Positions 23,830 to 27,959 of a stretch of 27,959 bases of DNA are shown here, one piece after another. Origin of the DNA: Rhodobacteraceae bacterium UBA6213 (GTDB taxonomy: Bacteria > Pseudomonadota > Alphaproteobacteria > Rhodobacterales > Rhodobacteraceae); assembly GCA_002421605.1 (NCBI GenBank), contig DISJ01000007.1, positions 1 through 27,959 on the forward strand, written 5' to 3'. Each line of letters starts with the position of its first letter. Within the stretch, counting starts at the first letter, position 1. A program made the position numbers and the translations under genes. Under the pieces are notes generated by a model. The model was not told the origin of the DNA and searched no databases. It was given only the letters and a program-made list of their open reading frames with translations.

Positions 23830-25107
23830 ATGGCTTTAACGGCACTCTTCATCGTATTTGGCGCCTTGATGTTGCTGGGCGCGCCTGTCGCAATCGCGAT
23901 GGGCGTAGCGTCGATGGCTTATCTGCTGGTGTCTGACATACCCGCCACTGTCATCATCTTTTCGATGGTTGACAGCTTAGGCGGCATCACACTGCTTGCG
24001 ATCCCGTTCTTTGTACTTGCTGGCGAAATCATGAATTCGGGGGGCATCACCAAGCGCATTTTCGCATTTGCGGGCCTGCTTGTAGGCCACATTCGCGGCG
24101 GTCTGGCGCACGTAAACATCTTGTCGAGCATGTTCTTTGCGGGGATATCCGGGTCTGCCGTGGCAGACGCTGCTGGGCTAGGAAAAATTGAAATCAAGGC
24201 GATGACTGATGCCGGTTACCCCAAGCCGTTTTCCGCAGCTGTCACAGCCGCGTCGAGCTGCATCGGCCCAATCATTCCGCCCTCGATCATGATGGTGCTT
24301 TATGGATCGATGACCGATGTCTCGATTCCGGCGCTGTTTCTGGGTGGTCTGGTGCCCGGCGTTATGCTCGGTGTATTCATGATGGTTTACGTCTACTTTG
24401 CCGCCGGCCACTACGTCGTACCGCAACCTCGCGCCGCCTTTTCAGCAATTATCATAAGCGGCTTGCAAAACTTTCTGCCGCTGATGACGCCGGTTGTCAT
24501 CATGGCGGGCCTCGTGTTTGGCATATTCACGCCCACCGAAGCAGGTGTAGTCGCGGTTGCCTATGCGCTCGGCGTCTCTGTGTTCACAGGTGATCTCAAG
24601 CTGCGCGACATCGGCCCGATGTTAACCTCGACGTTGGAAACCTCGACCCAAATTCTGTTCATTCTAGCAATGTCCACGATTTTCGGTTGGCTTGTCACAA
24701 CAGAGCGGCTGCCCGAGGCTCTCGCGGTTGTTTTCGATGCGACTGGCTATGGCAAATACGCCTTTCTGGCGCTGATCAACGTGCTTTTGCTCATTCTCGG
24801 TACCTTCATGAGCCTGACCTCAATCTTGGTGATTTTCACACCAATGCTGGTCGCCATGGGAACGCAGCTCGGCGTCGATCCGATACATCTTGGTGTCGTC
24901 GTAGTGCTCAATCTAACGGTTGGCCTGATTACGCCGCCTCTGGGGTGGGCGCTCTACATCGTCACCGAAATCGCCGAGATTCGTTTCGTCGATACGGCGC
25001 GCGCGATCCTGCCATTCCTGATCCCCATCCTGCTTGTTCTGCTCCTGATCACTTACGTTCCCTACCTCGTACTATTCCCGTCAGAACTACTGTTGATGGG
25101 AAAATGA
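23830..25107 (+). CDS. dctM: TRAP transporter large permease (DctM type)
   Basis: 425 residues, about 12 hydrophobic segments. Family motifs are FFVLAGEIMNSGGIT in the N-terminal third, FAGISGSAVADAAGLG, and SCIGPIIPPSIMMV. The second half repeats the pattern with FGIFTPTEAGVVA and LTVGLITPPLGWALY. It starts four bases after the oxidoreductase stop, so the two are co-transcribed. It is the sodium-coupled translocation subunit and works with the binding protein and small permease that follow. Placement before dctP is unusual. Confidence 0.93.
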   Translation: MALTALFIVFGALMLLGAPVAIAMGVASMAYLLVSDIPATVIIFSMVDSLGGITLLAIPFFVLAGEIMNSGGITKRIFAFAGLLVGHIRGGLAHVNILSSMFFAGISGSAVADAAGLGKIEIKAMTDAGYPKPFSAAVTAASSCIGPIIPPSIMMVLYGSMTDVSIPALFLGGLVPGVMLGVFMMVYVYFAAGHYVVPQPRAAFSAIIISGLQNFLPLMTPVVIMAGLVFGIFTPTEAGVVAVAYALGVSVFTGDLKLRDIGPMLTSTLETSTQILFILAMSTIFGWLVTTERLPEALAVVFDATGYGKYAFLALINVLLLILGTFMSLTSILVIFTPMLVAMGTQLGVDPIHLGVVVVLNLTVGLITPPLGWALYIVTEIAEIRFVDTARAILPFLIPILLVLLLITYVPYLVLFPSELLLMGK

Positions 25108-25138
25108 ACCGAAACATATCCATGGGAGGAACCTGGAA

Positions 25139-26119
25139 ATGATGAAACGTCTGATCTCAGCCGTTGTTTTGACAGCAGCGACAACAATCCCTGCAATCGC
25201 TTTTGCACAGACTAAGCTGCGCGTGGCATGCCCATCTGCTGCTACTAACTCCACTTGCCTTACGGCAACGCGCTTCGCGGAAGAGGCCAACGCGCTATCG
25301 GAGGGGTCTCTCGAGGTGCAGGTCTTTCCGGCAGCCCAGCTTGGGAGCGGCGTCGAGGCCATACAGCAAACGCAAGCTGGCATCATCGATATGGTTGTGG
25401 AAGACATCACGAACTACGGCACGTTCAACAAAGATTACAACGTAATTTCATGGGGTTTCGCGTTTCGCAATCAGGCACATTTTGACGCGTTCCTGAAATC
25501 GGATCTGCAAGCCTCGATGGCTGACGAAGTCAGGGCAAAGTTTGGCCTGCGCTTCTTCGCGGTCAACTGGGCTAAGCTGCCTCGGGTCACTGTTTCAACG
25601 AAGCCGATTTTTACGCCCGAAGATGTAAAGGGGCTTAAATTCCGGGTTCCGGGTATCCAATCATACATCAGAACCTGGGAAACACTTGGCACCAACCCAG
25701 CGTCGGTGCCGTGGGGCGAATCTTTCCAAGCGCTCAAGACTGGGGTCGTCGACGCAATGGAAGCACCGCTCGATTCCGTAGTCAGTCAGAACTTCCATCT
25801 CGCAGCGCCCTACGTAACTTTGACCAACCACGTCTTTTCGTCGATCACGCTCGCGATTAACGAGAGCCGCTATCAACGGCTAACCGACAGCGAAAAGGCC
25901 GCGCTCGCCGAGGCCGCTGCGCGTGCTGCGGTCTATTCAGACGAGCTTGCCAAGAAAGCTGCCGATGAAGCGATAGGCGCGATTACCGCTGATGGTGGAT
26001 TCGTTATTTCAGTCAGCTCAAAGCCATTTCAGAGCATGTTGGCCGCAAAAGTCGATGAGCAGGAAGCTGAAGGCCTATGGAGTGCGGGGCTAATGGCGCA
26101 AATTCAGGCCATTAATTGA
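25139..26119 (+). CDS. dctP: TRAP transporter solute-binding protein (DctP type)
   Basis: 326 residues with a clear Sec signal peptide (MMKRLISAVVLTAATT... cleaving after AFA near residue 23), hence periplasmic. Mature family blocks are VFPAAQLGSGVEAIQQTQAG, and GLKFRVPGIQSYIRTWETLG with R169, the arginine that usually binds the substrate carboxylate. SVPWGESFQALKTGVVDAME is also present. GGGAGGA lies eight bases before the ATG, the strongest ribosome site in this operon and suited to high binding-protein expression. A carboxylate ligand is expected from R169, but its identity is unknown. Confidence 0.93.
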   Translation: MMKRLISAVVLTAATTIPAIAFAQTKLRVACPSAATNSTCLTATRFAEEANALSEGSLEVQVFPAAQLGSGVEAIQQTQAGIIDMVVEDITNYGTFNKDYNVISWGFAFRNQAHFDAFLKSDLQASMADEVRAKFGLRFFAVNWAKLPRVTVSTKPIFTPEDVKGLKFRVPGIQSYIRTWETLGTNPASVPWGESFQALKTGVVDAMEAPLDSVVSQNFHLAAPYVTLTNHVFSSITLAINESRYQRLTDSEKAALAEAAARAAVYSDELAKKAADEAIGAITADGGFVISVSSKPFQSMLAAKVDEQEAEGLWSAGLMAQIQAIN

Positions 26120-26175
26120 ACCAGACATTGGTGGGGCGGGCAATCGCCCCACCTACATTCGCGCGGAAGATATCG

Positions 26176-26670
26176 ATGCTGAATGCCCTCGACAAAAGCC
26201 TTGAGTTGACGTCCAAAATCTATCTTCGGATTGCGCAAGGTATTCTCTTGTTTCTGGTACTGGCGATCCTGTCGCAGGTCGTTTCTCGCTACGTTTTCGC
26301 ACGCTCAACGGTGGGCATTGATGAATTGACAAAGATTGCCCTTGTGTGGCTGACGTTCCTGATGGCCGTCGTCCTGCACCGCCAGAAACGACACATAACG
26401 GTCAAGGCACTTTATGACGCTCTGCCACCGAGGTTGCAGTTCTTTGCCGACACGATCGTAAGCTTGGCGACTATCGGCCTTTCTACATTCGTTTTTTGGC
26501 AAATATTTCAGGCTTGGGGCTACTTCGGCCTGCTTTCGCCGGTATTTGGCATCCCCGACACGGCGCTCAGGGCTGCGCCGATTTTCGCTTTCGTTCCAAT
26601 CCTGTTGCAAGAGGCCGTTTCACTGACACGTCAATTCACAGGGCGTTTGCCAGACAGGGAAGCGCCCTGA
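26176..26670 (+). CDS. dctQ: TRAP transporter small permease (DctQ type)
   Basis: 164 residues with four hydrophobic helices. The family signature VVSRYVFARSTVGIDELTKIALVWLTFLMA is clear, followed by HRQKRHITVKAL. It pairs with the DctM-type subunit. The frame runs back to a TTG at 26116 that overlaps the dctP stop. ATG 26176 is preferred because GGAAGA lies five bases upstream and the residues before it are not helix-like. It ends the module, and IS-derived sequence begins soon after the stop. Confidence 0.9.
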   Translation: MLNALDKSLELTSKIYLRIAQGILLFLVLAILSQVVSRYVFARSTVGIDELTKIALVWLTFLMAVVLHRQKRHITVKALYDALPPRLQFFADTIVSLATIGLSTFVFWQIFQAWGYFGLLSPVFGIPDTALRAAPIFAFVPILLQEAVSLTRQFTGRLPDREAP

Positions 26671-27115
26671 TTGCCCGCCATCAGCGCCCATGGAATAGTT
26701 TGGCATGATTGCGTAGTGGAGGGTTTGTGGCTCATCTTTATCCCAGTTGGAGTTGAAGATGATGAAGAACCGAAGGACCGCGCCAGCGAAACCCGTGACA
26801 ACGAAGGCCCCTGCCGAGCAGGTCGTGAAGGATATCCGGCGCGCGACGCGCAAACTGCATTCTTCCGAGGAGAAGATCCGGATCGTGCTGTCGGGCCTTC
26901 GTGGCGAAGACAGCATTGCCGAGCTGTGTCGCAAGGAAGGGATCGCCCAAAGCCTGTATTACAGCTGGTCGAAGGAGTTCCTGGAGGCTGGCAAGAAGCG
27001 GTTGGCTGGTGACACCGTCCGCCAAGCCAACAGCGGCGAGGTTAAAGACCTGCGTGCGGAGGCGATGGCGCTGAAGGAACTGGTAGCCGATCTGAGCCTA
27101 GAAAATCGCCTGCTC

Positions 27116-27123
27116 AAAAAAAC
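27116..27123 (+). other. A7C tract at the orfA/orfB junction of the IS
   Basis: Seven A residues followed by C lie at the end of the orfA-like part, the usual place of programmed -1 frameshifting in IS3-family elements. In this copy orfA and orfB are already in one frame, so no shift is needed. The ATGA at 27149-27152 may be the relic of an orfA stop/orfB start overlap. Confidence 0.5.
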
Positions 27124-27567
27124 AGGACCGGGGCTGGGGCGACCACGAATGAGATACCCCGCCGCTGAAAAGCTCGAAATCATCCGGCTTGTGGAGCAGT
27201 CGCATCTGCCTGTCAGGCGCGCCTTGGCCAAGATCAGCATCCCACCCACCACGTTTTATCGGTGGTATGAGCGCTTCGTCGAACATGGGCCCGAGGGGTT
27301 GGAGGACAGGCCCTCTTCCCCTTCCCGGATCTGGAACCGGATTCCCGAAGCGGTGCGCAATCGGATTCTGGACCTGGGGCTCGAGGAGCCGGAACTGTCG
27401 CTGCGTGAGTTGGCCGTGAAGTTCACTGATACGGAAAAGTATTTTGTGTCAGAGGCTTCAGTTTACCGCCTGCTTAAATCCCACGACCTGATCACCGGCC
27501 CCGCCTACGTCGTCATCAAGGCGGCCGATGAGTTCAAGGACAAAACGACGGCACCAAACCAGATGTG

Positions 27568-27606
27568 CCCTTGCGGTGATTGCACGCAATCACCCACCGG
27601 GTAACA
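27568..27606 (+). repeat. 39-bp palindromic insertion in the transposase
   Basis: This segment has no counterpart in the conserved transposase core and sits exactly between ATGTG and GCAGACT, which join to ATG-TGG-CAG-ACT. It forms a hairpin: GGTGATTGC (27575-27583), a two-base centre, then GCAATCACC (27586-27594), with an outer CCC/GGG pair separated by four bases on each side. It ends in GGGTAACA and supplies the in-frame TAA. It resembles a small dispersed palindromic element. Confidence 0.65.
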
Positions 27607-27959
27607 GCAGACTGAGTTTACTTACTTGAAAGTCATCGGCTGGGGCTGGTTTTACCTATCCACTATCCTCGACGACTACTCCCGCTACGTCATCGGCTGG
27701 AAACTCTGCGGCAACATGCGGGCCGAGGATGTAACCGACACGCTCGACATCGCCCTTGCCGCATCAGGCTGCGATAGCGCCAAGGTTCTGCACAAACCCC
27801 GCCTGATGAGCGACAATGGCTCGTCCTATATTGCGGGGGATCTGGCCGAATACCTCGAGGACAAGGGCATGAAACACGTTCGTGGCGCGCCGATGCATCC
27901 CCAGACCCAAGGCAAGATCGAGCGCTGGCGCCATACCCTGAAGAACCGCATCCTGCTCG

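Larger units (their letters stand above)
26671..27959 (+). mobile_element. IS3-family insertion sequence, partial (right end outside window)
   Basis: It contains a transposase gene with orfA-like and orfB-like parts of an IS3-family element. The left terminal repeat should lie between 26671 and about 26745, but I could not fix it without the right end. The dctQ-type stop at 26670 looks natural, so the element may have inserted just after that gene. The right end lies beyond the window. Confidence 0.75.
26759..27959 (+). pseudogene. IS3-family transposase, interrupted by a stop and truncated by the window edge
   Basis: The orfA part has a helix-turn-helix (SSEEKIRIVLSGLRGEDSIAEL...GIAQSLYYSWSKEF) and a leucine-rich coiled coil (LKELVADLSLENRLLKK). 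It reads in one frame into the orfB part, which begins at MRYPAAEKLEII at 27149. The orfB part has a second HTH and an rve integrase core. At 27568-27606 an extra 39 bp is present, and TAA at 27602-27604 ends the frame. Removing it restores the core as MWQTEFTYLKVIGWGW, whose position for the first catalytic Asp is Glu. The second Asp (LMSDNGSSY) and the Glu (QGKIERW) remain. Sequence stays open to the window end. The start is ATG 26759 with GGAG six bases upstream. The element is very probably inactive. Confidence 0.85.

Noticed and set aside
1..27959. CRISPR arrays, tRNA or rRNA genes
   Set aside because: No regularly spaced repeats, cloverleaf-like segments or rRNA-like sequence were noticed on either strand by eye.

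Overview
The window reads as an accessory catabolic region of an alphaproteobacterium, most likely Rhodobacterales/roseobacter-like. The supports are high GC content, a protein near the 5' end that closely resembles roseobacter L-cysteate sulfo-lyase (CuyA), TRAP and Dpp-type importers side by side, and frequent ATGA start/stop overlaps. This placement rests on remembered family resemblance; no database search was done. No rRNA, tRNA, CRISPR array or replication origin was seen.

Layout. (1) 1-5218: a DHA2-type MFS exporter (minus) diverges from a CuyA-like PLP lyase and an Asp/Glu-racemase-family protein (plus). These face a hydantoinase/carbamoylase-family M20 amidohydrolase (minus). (2) 5219-5915: about 700 bp with no convincing gene. 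(3) 5916-16253: one tightly packed plus-strand operon. It holds an M28-fold protein with a PA domain, a metal-dependent amidohydrolase, a Tat-exported family-5 solute-binding protein, DppB/C/D/F-type ABC importer subunits, and a BPL_N/glutamine-amidotransferase-like protein. (4) 16259-19729: a hydantoin-racemase-like protein (minus) diverges from a second full-length M28 paralogue, which is followed by an IclR regulator. (5) 19737-21160: a quinone-oxidoreductase-like MDR enzyme and a small unknown protein (minus), then about 400 bp of non-coding DNA. (6) 21562-26670: a LysR regulator diverges from an FAD-dependent oxidoreductase and a TRAP transporter in the unusual order M-P-Q, with a perfect T-N11-A palindrome in the divergent gap. 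(7) 26671-end: an IS3-family element cut by the window edge. Its transposase carries a 39-bp hairpin insertion with an in-frame stop and has lost its first catalytic Asp.

How it may work together (inference). Regions 3-4 look like one import-and-degrade system for a peptide-like or N-substituted amino-acid-like compound. The ABC importer brings it in, and the amidohydrolase and M28-fold proteins cleave amide bonds. Racemases, the carbamoylase and the PLP lyase of region 1 could process the released amino acids, with IclR in control. Region 5-6 is probably a separate module for an organic-acid-like substrate.

The most interesting point is that both M28 paralogues resemble glutamate carboxypeptidase II in layout but replace the catalytic/zinc Glu-Glu pair with a shared WWPGHS-x-GRYSGSTWYAD motif. 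They sit in an importer operon that also encodes an uncharacterised BPL_N-like protein. Two IS-end-like sequences about 21 kb apart, facing outward, may mark old insertion borders of the island.
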